This document shows, piece after piece, positions 17,472 to 26,197 of a stretch of 64,000 nucleotides of DNA (position 1 is the stretch's first letter; each line of letters begins with the position of its first letter). This DNA comes from Paenibacillus thalictri (GTDB lineage Bacteria > Bacillota > Bacilli > Paenibacillales > NBRC-103111). The position numbers and the translations under genes were made by a program. The stretch spans positions 1 through 64,000 of the forward strand of contig NZ_SIRE01000013.1 of assembly GCF_004307995.1 (NCBI RefSeq). Reading direction: 5' to 3'. The notes under the pieces are model-generated. The model searched no databases. It worked only from the letters and a program-made list of their open reading frames with translations, and was not told where the DNA came from.

Positions 17472-18605
17472 ATGATGATCGGGGTTCCAAAAGAGGTCAA
17501 AAATAACGAAAACAGAGTAGGCATGACTCCTGCGGGCGTAACCGCATTTCTGAATCATGGCCATGAAGTATGGATCGAGACCGGTGCCGGTTCAGGCAGC
17601 GGTTTTACCGATCAAGATTATACGGAAGCCGGCGCAAAGATCGTATCTTCCGCGAAGATGGCTTGGTCTGCCGATATGGTAATTAAAGTAAAAGAGCCGC
17701 TGCCCGAAGAATATGGTTATTTCCGCGAAGGCCTCATTCTGTATACCTATCTCCATCTTGCGCCGGAACCGGAATTAACAAAAGCTCTTGTGGACAATAA
17801 GGTCGTTGCCATCGCTTATGAAACCATTCAACTGGATAATGGCACACTTCCTTTGTTGATGCCTATGAGCGAAGTCGCGGGGAGAATGTCCATTCAAATC
17901 GGCGCTCAATTTTTGGAAAAATCCAGAGGCGGAAAAGGTGTTCTCCTTGGCGGAGTACCGGGAGTTGCACCGGCTGAAGTTGTCGTTGTCGGCGGCGGCA
18001 TCGTAGGGGCCAACGCGGCCAAAATGGCGCTTGGTCTGGGTGCCAGCGTGACCTTGCTTGACATTAACGCAGACCGGCTTCGCCAGCTTGACGATCAGTT
18101 CCAAGGCCGTCTAAAAACATTGATGTCCAACAGTTATAACATTGCCGTCACCGTGAAAAAAGCGGACTTGCTTGTGGGAGCGGTTCTGATTCCCGGTGCG
18201 CGCGCTCCCCGTCTGGTTACGGAAGAGATGGTAAAATCGATGCAGCCTGGTTCCGTCATCGTGGATGTAGCGATCGATCAAGGCGGCTCAATCGAAACCA
18301 TCGACCGCATCACAACACATAGTGAACCTACGTATGTAAAACACGGGGTTGTCCATTATGCCGTAGCAAACATGCCTGGGGCTGTGGCAAGAACATCGGC
18401 TATCGCCTTAACGAATGTGACGATTCCTTATGGCATTCAAATTGCCAACAAAGGATATAAACAGGCGGCATTAGAAAATAAAGCGCTGGCCAAGGGAATG
18501 AACGTAATGGACGGCAAAGTGGTGTACAAAGCGGTTGCCGAAGCACATGGCTATGCTTATGTGCCTATGGATTCCTTTTTAACCAATCAAGACGTTCACG
18601 TTTAA
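17472..18605 (+). CDS. ald: Alanine dehydrogenase
   Basis: A 377-residue NAD-dependent alanine dehydrogenase (L-alanine + NAD+ + H2O to pyruvate + NH4+ + NADH, reversible). It begins MMIGVPKEVKNNENRVGMTP, has the substrate Lys in MVIKVKEPLPEE, the catalytic His in YLHLAPEPEL and the NAD fold VVVVGGGIVGANAAKMALGLG. The length is normal. The start may be ATG 17472 or the next codon, with AGGGGT upstream. Its position between lyases of often pyruvate-forming families and the ethanolamine genes suggests it runs in the aminating direction, taking up ammonia and NADH from EutBC and EutE; this is inference. A weak stem and a T-rich run follow the stop (18600-18625) and may attenuate. Confidence 0.95.
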   Translation: MMIGVPKEVKNNENRVGMTPAGVTAFLNHGHEVWIETGAGSGSGFTDQDYTEAGAKIVSSAKMAWSADMVIKVKEPLPEEYGYFREGLILYTYLHLAPEPELTKALVDNKVVAIAYETIQLDNGTLPLLMPMSEVAGRMSIQIGAQFLEKSRGGKGVLLGGVPGVAPAEVVVVGGGIVGANAAKMALGLGASVTLLDINADRLRQLDDQFQGRLKTLMSNSYNIAVTVKKADLLVGAVLIPGARAPRLVTEEMVKSMQPGSVIVDVAIDQGGSIETIDRITTHSEPTYVKHGVVHYAVANMPGAVARTSAIALTNVTIPYGIQIANKGYKQAALENKALAKGMNVMDGKVVYKAVAEAHGYAYVPMDSFLTNQDVHV

Positions 18606-18646
18606 CGTTGGGGGCTTCTTTTTTTCTTGAAAGGGGATGAACTGCG

Positions 18647-18988
18647 GTGCAAGAAGAGAAAAAGAGGTTTATACAGGAATTCGTACCCGGCAAACAGGTC
18701 ACCTTAAGTCATTTAATCGCCAACCCCGATGACGATTTGTTTAACAAACTGGGTATTACGCAGGCGGGTTCTATCGGCATTCTAACTTTGACACCGAGTG
18801 AAACGGTTATTATTGCCGCCGATCTGGCGACCAAAGCGGCGAACGTTTCGATTGGGTTTCTCGACCGCTTTACCGGAAGTCTTGTGTTGGTAGGCAGTGT
18901 ATCCGAAGTCGAAATGGCGATGCAGCAAATCAATGTTTTTCTTTCCGCACAGCTTGGATACACATCATCACGTATCACGAAGTCGTAG
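18647..18988 (+). CDS. eutS: EutS, circularly permuted BMC-H shell protein
   Basis: A 113-residue shell protein of the ethanolamine microcompartment. It matches EutS along its length: RFIQEFVPGKQVTLSHLIANP, GSIGILTLTPSETVIIAADLATKAANV, IGFLDRFTGSLVLVGSVSEVE and the C-terminus RITKS. EutS forms a bent hexamer and is thought to introduce curvature and help start shell assembly. The start is GTG 18647 after AAAGGGGA. It is the first shell gene of the locus, 41 bp after ald, and is followed 14 bp later by eutP, the usual EutS-EutP order. Confidence 0.95.
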   Translation: MQEEKKRFIQEFVPGKQVTLSHLIANPDDDLFNKLGITQAGSIGILTLTPSETVIIAADLATKAANVSIGFLDRFTGSLVLVGSVSEVEMAMQQINVFLSAQLGYTSSRITKS

Positions 18989-19002
18989 AGGAAGTGCATG
19001 CC

Positions 19003-19512
19003 ATGAACACCAATCACCGCGTTATGATCATCGGGTCGATTGGCGCCGGAAAATCAACGATGACCAATGTTTTGCTTGGCCGCAAGGCCGATGCCGTCAA
19101 AACCCAAACTTTAGTTTATACCGACTGGATTGTCGATACCCCTGGTGAATATACGGAGAATCCTTTTTTTTACAAAAGTCTGATGGCCACTATGCTTGAA
19201 GTTACCCATATCGTATTTATCCAGGATGCAACAAACCCGAAGACGATTTTCCCGCCGGGGTTCGCCACCGGTTTTACCAAACTGCCCATCGGCGTTGTAA
19301 CCAAAGCCGATGCGGATCATGCGAATATAGAACGGGCATTAAACCAGTTAAGACAGGCCATTCCGAAGGGGGCGCTTGTTATTTCTTCATCGTTAACGGG
19401 GCAAGGGATCAAGGAAATTCAAGAACTGGTCCAATGCGCGACATTTGAAGCCATGAAGGCGTACTGCACGCAATCGGAAGAAAATCATGTGTCTTATCAT
19501 GAAAACATGTAA
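19003..19512 (+). CDS. eutP: EutP, P-loop protein of the ethanolamine locus
   Basis: About 169 residues with the P-loop GSIGAGKST at residues 11-19 and the later nucleotide-site motif VVTKAD (TKxD-like) near 100. EutP/PduV proteins are small Ras-like NTPases; some EutP proteins have acetate kinase activity, which would pair with the PduL phosphotransacylase below. ATG 19003 is chosen over GTG 18994 because GAGGAAG (18988-18994) overlaps the GTG. It is followed by a strong terminator hairpin before eutA. Confidence 0.88.
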   Translation: MNTNHRVMIIGSIGAGKSTMTNVLLGRKADAVKTQTLVYTDWIVDTPGEYTENPFFYKSLMATMLEVTHIVFIQDATNPKTIFPPGFATGFTKLPIGVVTKADADHANIERALNQLRQAIPKGALVISSSLTGQGIKEIQELVQCATFEAMKAYCTQSEENHVSYHENM

Positions 19513-19556
19513 GGCTCGGGATAAAGAGCGCCGGTTGATGGTGAAAAGGCAAAAAC

Positions 19557-19602
19557 GCCTCTAATACTATCTCACTTTAGATAGTGTTAAAGGCTTTTTT
19601 TT
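19557..19602 (+). terminator. Intra-operon terminator/possible attenuator between eutP and eutA
   Basis: A 16-bp stem pairs 19557-19572 (GCCTCTAATACTATCT) with 19579-19594 (AGATAGTGTTAAAGGC), allowing one wobble pair and one mismatch, across a 6-nt loop, and is followed by eight T (19595-19602). Just upstream, AGGC (19547-19550) can pair with GCCT (19557-19560) around the loop AAAAAC, which would take the base of the terminator stem; another small stem, GCTC/GAGC, is at 19514-19529. The arrangement splits eutSP from eutA onward and may control read-through. Confidence 0.8.
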
Positions 19603-19620
19603 CTTCGGGGAGGTGATGAC

Positions 19621-21081
19621 TTGCAGCAGCGTCAAGAAGCGGAAATGATCCTAAGCGCGGGCATCGATATTGGCACCAGTACGACCAAACTCATATTAAG
19701 CCGGTTTTCGCTAATGAATACGGCTGGCGCCAGCCATGTGCCGCGGATCGAGATCATCGGCAAACAAGTTTTTTATAAAAGCCCGGTTTACCGGACGCCT
19801 TTACGTGCTCCTATGCTGATTGATATGGAAGCGGTGCAAAGTATCGTCAGGAAAGAATACGCCAAAGCCGGCATTAAGCCGCAGGATATCAGGACGGGGG
19901 CCGTCATCATTACCGGCGAAGCCGCTACCAAGCTCAATGCGGAGCAAATGATTCACATTCTTGCTGCAGAAGCGGGTGAATTTCTGGTTGCGACGGCGGG
20001 CCCGGATTTGGAAGCAATCATTGCGGCAAAAGGATCCGGAGCGTACCAATATTCCAAACAAACGGGCAAGACGGTCGCCAATATCGATATCGGGGGAGGA
20101 ACGGCGAATATTGCTGTTTACCAATCCGGCTACCTCAAAGGAACGTGTACCCTGCACATAGGCGGCAAATTAATTGAGCTGGAAAAAGCGAGAATTAAAG
20201 CGATATCACCACCTATGCAGAATCTGCTTGCCCAATTAGGCCATTCTCTTTCCACCGGTGATCCTGTGCATTTGGACGATATTCATGACGTAATAAAGGA
20301 AATTATTCGTGTGATGATTCGAACGTTAGTTCGTATTCTCGGAGGAGAAGCCGGTGGACCAGACCAGGTACTCCTGCTGGGGCATCCGCCCGATTGGGGG
20401 ATCCCTATCGATGAAATTATGTTTTCGGGCGGAGTTAGCGAATGTATGTACGGGTTGGAGACCCATTCGGAACAAGCGCAAAATGCCGTTTATGAGGATA
20501 TCGGTTTCATGTTGGCCGAATCGTTACGGCAAAGTGCTGGTCTGAAGCGGTGGAAATGGATTACTCCGGTAGAAACGGTCAGAGCGACAGTGCTTGGAGC
20601 CGGCATGCACACGTCGGAAATTAGCGGTGCGACCATTCATGCCGAAGGCTCCCGTCTACCCGTCAAAAACCTGCCTGTATATCACCTGGAGCTGCACGAT
20701 CGTCTTCCAAGCGGCAAACAAATCGTTCATCAGGCGATGGAACAGGCGTTGCGCACTTATGACCCCCAGCGGGAAGGGATTAACTTTGCGCTTTATATTA
20801 CGGGATTGACGGCGCTGCGATTTCGTGAAGTACAGCAGTTGGCCGGATGGCTGCTTGAATCGTACCGGTTGCAGCCGAATCAACTTGAACCATTGGTGGT
20901 GGTGCTGGCCAATGATATGGCCAAAGTTTTAGGTCAAACTCTGCAGGCCATGAACCCGGGACGCGACATCGTATGTATCGATCAAGTTCTCGTCGAACAT
21001 GGCGATTATTTGGATATTGGGAGCAAACTGCAAAGCGAAGTTGTGCCTGTCGTTGTAAAGACACTTGCCTTTCATTCATGA
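19621..21081 (+). CDS. eutA: EutA, ethanolamine ammonia-lyase reactivating factor
   Basis: A 486-residue actin/Hsp70-fold ATPase that removes damaged cobalamin from EutBC so that a fresh cofactor can bind. The phosphate-1 motif is LSAGIDIGTSTTKLI near residue 15, and the second phosphate loop is VANIDIGGGTANIAVYQ near 155; VFSGGVSE-like residues appear as IMFSGGVSEC near 270. The start is TTG 19621, seven bases after GGGGAGG. It lies 37 bp before eutB, the normal order. Its presence shows that a B12-dependent EutBC is used. Confidence 0.95.
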   Translation: MQQRQEAEMILSAGIDIGTSTTKLILSRFSLMNTAGASHVPRIEIIGKQVFYKSPVYRTPLRAPMLIDMEAVQSIVRKEYAKAGIKPQDIRTGAVIITGEAATKLNAEQMIHILAAEAGEFLVATAGPDLEAIIAAKGSGAYQYSKQTGKTVANIDIGGGTANIAVYQSGYLKGTCTLHIGGKLIELEKARIKAISPPMQNLLAQLGHSLSTGDPVHLDDIHDVIKEIIRVMIRTLVRILGGEAGGPDQVLLLGHPPDWGIPIDEIMFSGGVSECMYGLETHSEQAQNAVYEDIGFMLAESLRQSAGLKRWKWITPVETVRATVLGAGMHTSEISGATIHAEGSRLPVKNLPVYHLELHDRLPSGKQIVHQAMEQALRTYDPQREGINFALYITGLTALRFREVQQLAGWLLESYRLQPNQLEPLVVVLANDMAKVLGQTLQAMNPGRDIVCIDQVLVEHGDYLDIGSKLQSEVVPVVVKTLAFHS

Positions 21082-21118
21082 AATGAGAGTTTACTTTTAG
21101 AGAAAGGATGGTTGGCCG

Positions 21119-22483
21119 ATGATTCTGAAGACCTTGCTCATGGGTCAAGTTTATCAATTTAAAAACCTGAAAGAAGTATTCGCCAAAGCAAACGAAGAAA
21201 AATCAGGCGATAGACTTGCCGGACTTGCGGCTGAAACGGTGCAAGAACGCATTGCAGCCAAGCAAGTGATTGGCGCGTTGTTGCTGAGCGATATTCGCGA
21301 TCATCCGCTGCTCCCTGCAGAAGAAGATGAAGTATCCCGTATCATTGAGGAACAAGTTAATGGTCCCGTCTACAAGCAAGTGCAGGGCTGGTCCGTATCT
21401 GAATTGCGGGAATACATTCTTGATGATCGTACGACAGGAGAAGATTTAAAACGCATCAGCAGAGGGCTGACAAGTGAAATGATAGCGGCAGTGACCAAAT
21501 TGATGTCCAATCTCGATCTGATTCATTGCGCCAATAAAATAGAAGTCATAACCAAATGCAATATAGCCATCGGGCACAAAGGGGTACTTGCTTCCCGGCT
21601 TCAACCCAACCACCCTACCGATCAGGTAGAAGGAATGATCGCTTCTTTAAAAGAAGGCTTGTCGTATGGCATGGGTGATGCGGTGATTGGCATCAATCCG
21701 GTCGATGATTCTGTCGAGAGTGTGAAGCGGCTGCTGCATGCCACACATGATTTTATGAACACTTGGGAAATACCGACGCAAAACTGTGTATTGGCCCATG
21801 TCATTACACAGATGAAAGCCATTGAACAAGGTGCTCCCGCGGATATGATTTTTCAAAGCATCGCAGGAACGGAAGCGGCGAACCGCTCATTTGGCATCAC
21901 AGCGGCATTGCTGGATGAGGCCGATGATATGGCCAGAACGCTGGGGACGGGAACAGGCCCTGAGCGGTTATATTTTGAAACCGGGCAAGGGTCGGAGTTA
22001 TCGGCAGAAGCTCATTACGGCATTGATCAGCTGACTATGGAGTCGCGTAATTACGGATTTGCTCGGCGTTATAACCCTTATATATTAAACACTGTCGTTG
22101 GATTTATCGGCCCTGAATATTTGTACGACAACAAGCAAGTGATCCGCGCCGGTCTTGAAGATCATTTTATGGGCAAGCTGCATGGGATTTCCATGGGGGT
22201 AGACATTTGTTATACCAACCATATCAAAGCGGATCAGAACGATATCGAAGACTTAGGGGTTTTGTTAACCGCGGCGGGCGTCAACTTTATTATTGCGACT
22301 CCGATGGGGGACGACTGTATGCTGAATTACCAATCGATGAGTTATCACGATGTAGCAACGCTGCGGCAAACGATGTATCGCAGACCGGCCCCTGTATTTG
22401 AAGCCTGGTTGGAGAAAATGGGGATTATGGAACAGGGCAAGTTAAGCAGAAGGGCCGGGGATCCTAGCCTCTTTACGCGATAG
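21119..22483 (+). CDS. eutB: Ethanolamine ammonia-lyase large subunit EutB
   Basis: The 454-residue catalytic subunit of the adenosylcobalamin-dependent lyase that turns ethanolamine into acetaldehyde and ammonia. Conserved stretches include GDRLAGLAAETVQERIAAK, IGHKGVLASRLQPNHPTDQ, DAVIGINPVDDSVES, YFETGQGSELSAEAH, MGKLHGISMGVDICYTNH and FIIATPMGDDCMLNYQSMSYHD. The length matches EutB of other bacteria. It carries no targeting helix; the EutC partner does, so the complex would enter the shell through EutC. It is followed 35 bp later by eutC. Confidence 0.97.
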   Translation: MILKTLLMGQVYQFKNLKEVFAKANEEKSGDRLAGLAAETVQERIAAKQVIGALLLSDIRDHPLLPAEEDEVSRIIEEQVNGPVYKQVQGWSVSELREYILDDRTTGEDLKRISRGLTSEMIAAVTKLMSNLDLIHCANKIEVITKCNIAIGHKGVLASRLQPNHPTDQVEGMIASLKEGLSYGMGDAVIGINPVDDSVESVKRLLHATHDFMNTWEIPTQNCVLAHVITQMKAIEQGAPADMIFQSIAGTEAANRSFGITAALLDEADDMARTLGTGTGPERLYFETGQGSELSAEAHYGIDQLTMESRNYGFARRYNPYILNTVVGFIGPEYLYDNKQVIRAGLEDHFMGKLHGISMGVDICYTNHIKADQNDIEDLGVLLTAAGVNFIIATPMGDDCMLNYQSMSYHDVATLRQTMYRRPAPVFEAWLEKMGIMEQGKLSRRAGDPSLFTR

Positions 22484-22518
22484 CCTAATCTCACGATCGG
22501 TTCGGGAGGTGAATGAAC

Positions 22519-23607
22519 ATGAACGAAGGGCTGATTGAAACAATTACAACGATTATTCTGGAGAAAATCAATTCCCGCCAAGACGTTTCTGCGGCTGCCC
22601 CCAGCAAGGAAACGCCCAAACAAGCGGATGGCATGGTAAAGGTATGGAATCACTTGCAAAGCGCCCCTGAGTCAAGAGAGTCATACCCGCTTGTTCAGAC
22701 AGCATTGCCACCCATCCTTTCCCCTCAAAAGTTACAGAGAGATCAGGGGGGAAAGGTGAACATTTGGGATCACCGGACGTTTCCCGAACCTTCAGAGGAG
22801 AAGGAATCATTGGTGAATCAGCATGATGAAGTTTTGCCGGAATTACAGACACGTTTGGGCATAGACGAGCCGCATAATAAGGAAGAGCTGTTGCATCTCG
22901 TCCGTAAAACGCCTGCCAGGATCGGAATCGGCAGAGCCGGGCTGCGGCCGAAAACGGAGGTTTGGTTAAAGTTTCGGCTTGACCATGCTGCAGCGGTTGA
23001 TGCCGTATATGGGGAAGTATCGCCGGAATTGCTGAAAAGCTTAGATTTATTTACGGTTGAAACTCGCGTCTCGGATAAAGAAGAGTATATTCGCCGTCCG
23101 GACCTTGGCAGGCGGCTGTCGGATGAAGCCATACAAACCATCTCCAACCGTTGCGAGATGGAACCCCAAGTACAGATTATCGTCTCCAACGGACTCAGTG
23201 CCCAAGCGATTGAAAAAAATGCGGAGGATGTGCTCTTATCCCTTCAGCAATCTTTAAAAAGTTTGGGACTGAGGTACGGTACTCCCTTTTATATTCAAAA
23301 GGGCCGGGTTGCGGTTATGGATGAAGTCGGAGAACTGCTGCGTCCGGAAGTTATCGTATTTCTTATAGGAGAACGGCCAGGCTTGTTAAGCGCCGAATCA
23401 TTAAGTGCTTATATGTGCTATAAACCGAGAAAAGGAACAATTGAAGCAGAACGAATGGTTATTTCCAATATTCATTCGGGAGGTATCCCTCCTGTTGAAG
23501 CAGGAGCTTATTTAGGCAGCGTCGTTGAAAAAATGGTCAAATACAAAGCAAGTGGCATCTCACTTGTGCAGAAGGAGGCGTCGGTCAGCGATGCTGGACA
23601 GAATTAA
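22519..23607 (+). CDS. eutC: Ethanolamine ammonia-lyase small subunit EutC with a long repeat-bearing N-terminus
   Basis: A 362-residue small subunit; the Escherichia protein is about 295. Residues 1-18 (NEGLIETITTIILEKI) form an amphipathic helix of the encapsulation-peptide type. The catalytic-subunit core starts near residue 113 (LGIDEPHNKEELLHLV, then ARIGIGRAGLRPKT) and keeps RRPDLGRRLSDEA, VSNGLSAQAIEKN, FLIGERPGLLSAESLSAYMCY and ISNIHSGGIPPVEA. Between them, about 60 extra residues hold two similar units, VKVWNHLQSAPES (near 41) and VNIWDHRTFPEPS (near 77). ATG 22519 is chosen because GGGAGGTG is 8 bp before it; ATG 22513 is too close. The end overlaps eutL by 17 bp. Confidence 0.95.
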   Translation: MNEGLIETITTIILEKINSRQDVSAAAPSKETPKQADGMVKVWNHLQSAPESRESYPLVQTALPPILSPQKLQRDQGGKVNIWDHRTFPEPSEEKESLVNQHDEVLPELQTRLGIDEPHNKEELLHLVRKTPARIGIGRAGLRPKTEVWLKFRLDHAAAVDAVYGEVSPELLKSLDLFTVETRVSDKEEYIRRPDLGRRLSDEAIQTISNRCEMEPQVQIIVSNGLSAQAIEKNAEDVLLSLQQSLKSLGLRYGTPFYIQKGRVAVMDEVGELLRPEVIVFLIGERPGLLSAESLSAYMCYKPRKGTIEAERMVISNIHSGGIPPVEAGAYLGSVVEKMVKYKASGISLVQKEASVSDAGQN

Positions 23608-24241
23608 AGCTGAAGTGCTGGCTGTCCGTATAATTCCGAACGTAGATGAGTCGTTAGCTGCGCAGTATGGATTAAAACCCGGTTTTCGAAGCATAGGAAT
23701 GCTTACAACGACGATTGACGATATCGGGTATACGGCGCTTGACGAAGGGACCAAGAGAGCGGAAGTGGAAGTTGTTTATGCTCGTTCCTTCTATGCCGGC
23801 GCGAGTCATGCATCCGGTCCATTATCGGGCGAATTCATCGGCATTATCGCCGGGCCCAACCCCGACGAGGTCAGAAGCGGGATCGAAGCGATCGAACATA
23901 CGATTCAATATGACGCGTTTTTCGAAGCGCTGAATGCGGACCGTACCCACGCCTTGTATGCGCATGTCGTAGCAAGAACGGGCAGTTATCTTTCCCGATT
24001 GGCCGGCATTGAGGAAGGAGAGCCGCTCGCTTATTTAATCGCTCCGCCTCTGGAGGCTATGTACGGCCTCGATGCCGCATTAAAGGCGGCGGATGTGCGG
24101 CTTGTCAAGTTGTTTTGCCCGCCTTCGGAGACGAATTTCGGCGGCGGATTACTTACAGGTACGCAATCGGCTTGCCGCGCTGCAGCGGATGCTTTTCGGG
24201 AAAGCATTATCGGAATTGCCAAACAGCCTGTCGCGTATTAG
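23591..24241 (+). CDS. eutL: EutL, tandem-domain (BMC-T) shell protein
   Basis: A 216-residue shell protein with two BMC domains that forms a pseudo-hexameric trimer and in relatives has a gated central pore. Sequence marks include AVRIIPNVDESLAAQYGLKPGFRSIGMLT, the region YARSFYAGASHASGPLSGE and the second domain ending FCPPSETNFGGGLLTGTQSACRAA. The open frame extends upstream to 23525 inside eutC, but ATG 23591 gives the family N-terminus and follows AAGGAGG. Translation is coupled to eutC by the 17-bp overlap. Confidence 0.95.
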   Translation: MLDRIKAEVLAVRIIPNVDESLAAQYGLKPGFRSIGMLTTTIDDIGYTALDEGTKRAEVEVVYARSFYAGASHASGPLSGEFIGIIAGPNPDEVRSGIEAIEHTIQYDAFFEALNADRTHALYAHVVARTGSYLSRLAGIEEGEPLAYLIAPPLEAMYGLDAALKAADVRLVKLFCPPSETNFGGGLLTGTQSACRAAADAFRESIIGIAKQPVAY

Positions 24242-24298
24242 GAGTGGTACCTACCTAGGAAGATGTTTTGAATACCAGAAGAAAGGAGCAATCAAAGG

Positions 24299-25846
24299 AT
24301 GCAGCTGGATAAAGACTTACAATCCGTTCAGGACATGAGAGATGCCGTTAAGAAAGCAAAAGAAGCCCAAGCAAAGTTCCAAGCTTTCTCGCAAGATGAA
24401 GTGGACCGCATCGTAAAAGCGATGGCGGATGCGGCTTATGAGAAGTCATATACGCTTGCTTCCCTCGCCGTCGAAGAAACAGGACTAGGCGTTGCCGAAC
24501 ACAAGGTGATTAAAAATCAAGTAGCGTCACGGGATGTGTATCAATCCATTTGCGACCAAAAAACGGTTGGCGTCATCAACGAACATAAAGATAAGAATAT
24601 GGTAGAGGTGGCCGCTCCTTTTGGCGTGATCGCAGGGATTGTGCCTACAACCAACCCAACCTCCACAGCGATTTTCAAAAGCTTGATTGCACTGAAAGCG
24701 CGCAACGCGATTGTATTTAGCCCTCACCCTTCCGCAGCCCAATGTACGGTCGAAGCCGCAAACATTTGCCTGCAAGCAGCTGTTGCCGCGGGAGCTCCTG
24801 AAGGAATCATCGGCTGGATTCCGCAGCCGACAATGGAAGCGACGGAAGGTTTGATGAAGCATAAAGACGTTAATCTGATTTTGGCAACAGGAGGCGGTCC
24901 TTTGGTCAGAGCTGCCTACAGCTCGGGTAAACCGGCTTATGGTGTGGGACCGGGGAATGTGCCGGTATACATTGAGAAAACCGCCGAAATATCCAAAGCG
25001 GTTCAGCGGATTGTTGACAGCAAAACATTTGATAACGGGACGATTTGCGCTTCCGAACAAGCCGTTATTGTGGATCGGAACATCCGTGAGATGGCCGTTC
25101 GCGAGTTTAAGAACCAAGGCGCTTATTTCTTGAACGCGGAGGAGAAGAAGAAGCTGGAACCTGTCATTTCGCCGGCGCCCGGTAAACTCAACCCTAAGAT
25201 CGTAGGCCGAAGTGCGCGGGTGATTGCAGAAATGGCCGGCATTACGGTACCTGCCGATACCCGCTTACTGATTGCTGAAGAAACCCGTATCGGGAAAGAG
25301 ATTCCTTTTTCAATCGAAAAGCTGGCTCCGGTTTTTGCTTTTTACACGGTTGACGATTCAGTGGAAGCCGCGGACATCTGTGAACGTCTGTTGGATTTAG
25401 GCGGCAGGGGGCACACCTTAGCTATTCATACGACAAATGATGAAGTCGCCCGTACTTTTGCATTACGAATGCCGGTTTCAAGGATTGTCGTGAATACGCC
25501 GTCCGCTCTTGGCGCCGTCGGTGGAACGACCGGACTCCAGCCTTCCTTTACGTTAGGTTGCGGTTCGTTTGGCGGCAATATAACCTCCGATAATGTAACG
25601 GTTCATCATTTGATGAATGTGAAACGTCTTGCTTATGGCATCAAACATCTCGATGTCCCTAAATCGGGTACTGCGAAAGTTTCGGCAAATTCGAAGCCTG
25701 CGGCAGGCAACACGGAAGAAGAGCGGATTGAAGAAGTGGTGGGCCAAGTTTTAGCCAAGGTTGGAGCAGCAGGCAATATCGATAAGGAAACGGTCATCCA
25801 GTTAGTAAATCAAGTGATTTCACAAATAAACCCCATAAAACTTTAG
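24299..25846 (+). CDS. eutE: CoA-acylating acetaldehyde dehydrogenase EutE with C-terminal targeting helices
   Basis: A 515-residue aldehyde dehydrogenase that oxidises acetaldehyde with CoA and NAD+ to acetyl-CoA. The catalytic Cys250 lies in NGTICASEQ; GIVPTTNPTSTAIFK, GVGPGNVPVYIEKTA and PSFTLGCGSFGGN are the family motifs. EutE of enterobacteria has an N-terminal targeting peptide; this one has none, and carries an extra C-terminal tail after about residue 455 with two amphipathic helices, EERIEEVVGQVLAKV and ETVIQLVNQVISQI, joined by a short linker. Tails of this kind are seen in microcompartment aldehyde dehydrogenases of other shell types. AAGGAG precedes the ATG. Confidence 0.95.
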   Translation: MQLDKDLQSVQDMRDAVKKAKEAQAKFQAFSQDEVDRIVKAMADAAYEKSYTLASLAVEETGLGVAEHKVIKNQVASRDVYQSICDQKTVGVINEHKDKNMVEVAAPFGVIAGIVPTTNPTSTAIFKSLIALKARNAIVFSPHPSAAQCTVEAANICLQAAVAAGAPEGIIGWIPQPTMEATEGLMKHKDVNLILATGGGPLVRAAYSSGKPAYGVGPGNVPVYIEKTAEISKAVQRIVDSKTFDNGTICASEQAVIVDRNIREMAVREFKNQGAYFLNAEEKKKLEPVISPAPGKLNPKIVGRSARVIAEMAGITVPADTRLLIAEETRIGKEIPFSIEKLAPVFAFYTVDDSVEAADICERLLDLGGRGHTLAIHTTNDEVARTFALRMPVSRIVVNTPSALGAVGGTTGLQPSFTLGCGSFGGNITSDNVTVHHLMNVKRLAYGIKHLDVPKSGTAKVSANSKPAAGNTEEERIEEVVGQVLAKVGAAGNIDKETVIQLVNQVISQINPIKL

Positions 25847-25858
25847 GAGGAATTTACA

Positions 25859-26152
25859 ATGACAAGAGAACTTACAGCATTGGGAATGATTGAAACAAAA
25901 GGCCTGGTTGCTTCTATTGAAGCGGCGGACGCAATGGTAAAAGCGGCAAATGTCCATCTGGTCGGCAAGGTTCATGTTGGCGGCGGACTTGTAACGGTGC
26001 TTGTTCGCGGAGATGTCGGCGCAGTGAAGGCGGCTACGGACGCAGGAGCCGCTGCGGCGCAGCGCGTTGGCGAGCTTTTATCCGTTCATGTCATCGCTCG
26101 TCCGCACAATGAGCTGGAAAGCATTTTGCCTAAGTTTGAGCTGGAAAAGTAA
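25859..26152 (+). CDS. eutM: EutM/PduA-type BMC-H shell protein
   Basis: A 97-residue single BMC domain, expected to form the flat hexameric facets of the shell. It reads ALGMIETKGLVASIEAADAMVKAANV, then the pore loop HVGGGLVTVLVRGDVGAVKAATDAG (positions about 40-64) and HVIARPHNELE near the end. The pore loop is Val-Gly-Gly-Gly where EutM usually has Ile-Gly-Ser-Gly. It follows eutE by 12 bp after AGGAGGAA, so high expression is likely, as suits the main shell tile. Confidence 0.95.
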   Translation: MTRELTALGMIETKGLVASIEAADAMVKAANVHLVGKVHVGGGLVTVLVRGDVGAVKAATDAGAAAAQRVGELLSVHVIARPHNELESILPKFELEK

Positions 26153-26197
26153 AAGCTGCTGCAAGATTCAGCGACTGGAAAGTGAGGTGTGCGAATC

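Noticed and set aside
17435..18646. Cobalamin riboswitch for the B12-dependent eut genes
   Set aside because: Spaces before ald and eutS are under 45 bp, too short for the riboswitch, and no B12-box-like sequence was seen here or before prpD.
19514..19560. Dual-hairpin ANTAR (EutV) target before eutA
   Set aside because: The loops are GGGATAAA (8 nt) and AAAAAC; neither has the A1/G4 hexaloop pattern, and no ANTAR protein is in the window. Kept only as a possible attenuator.
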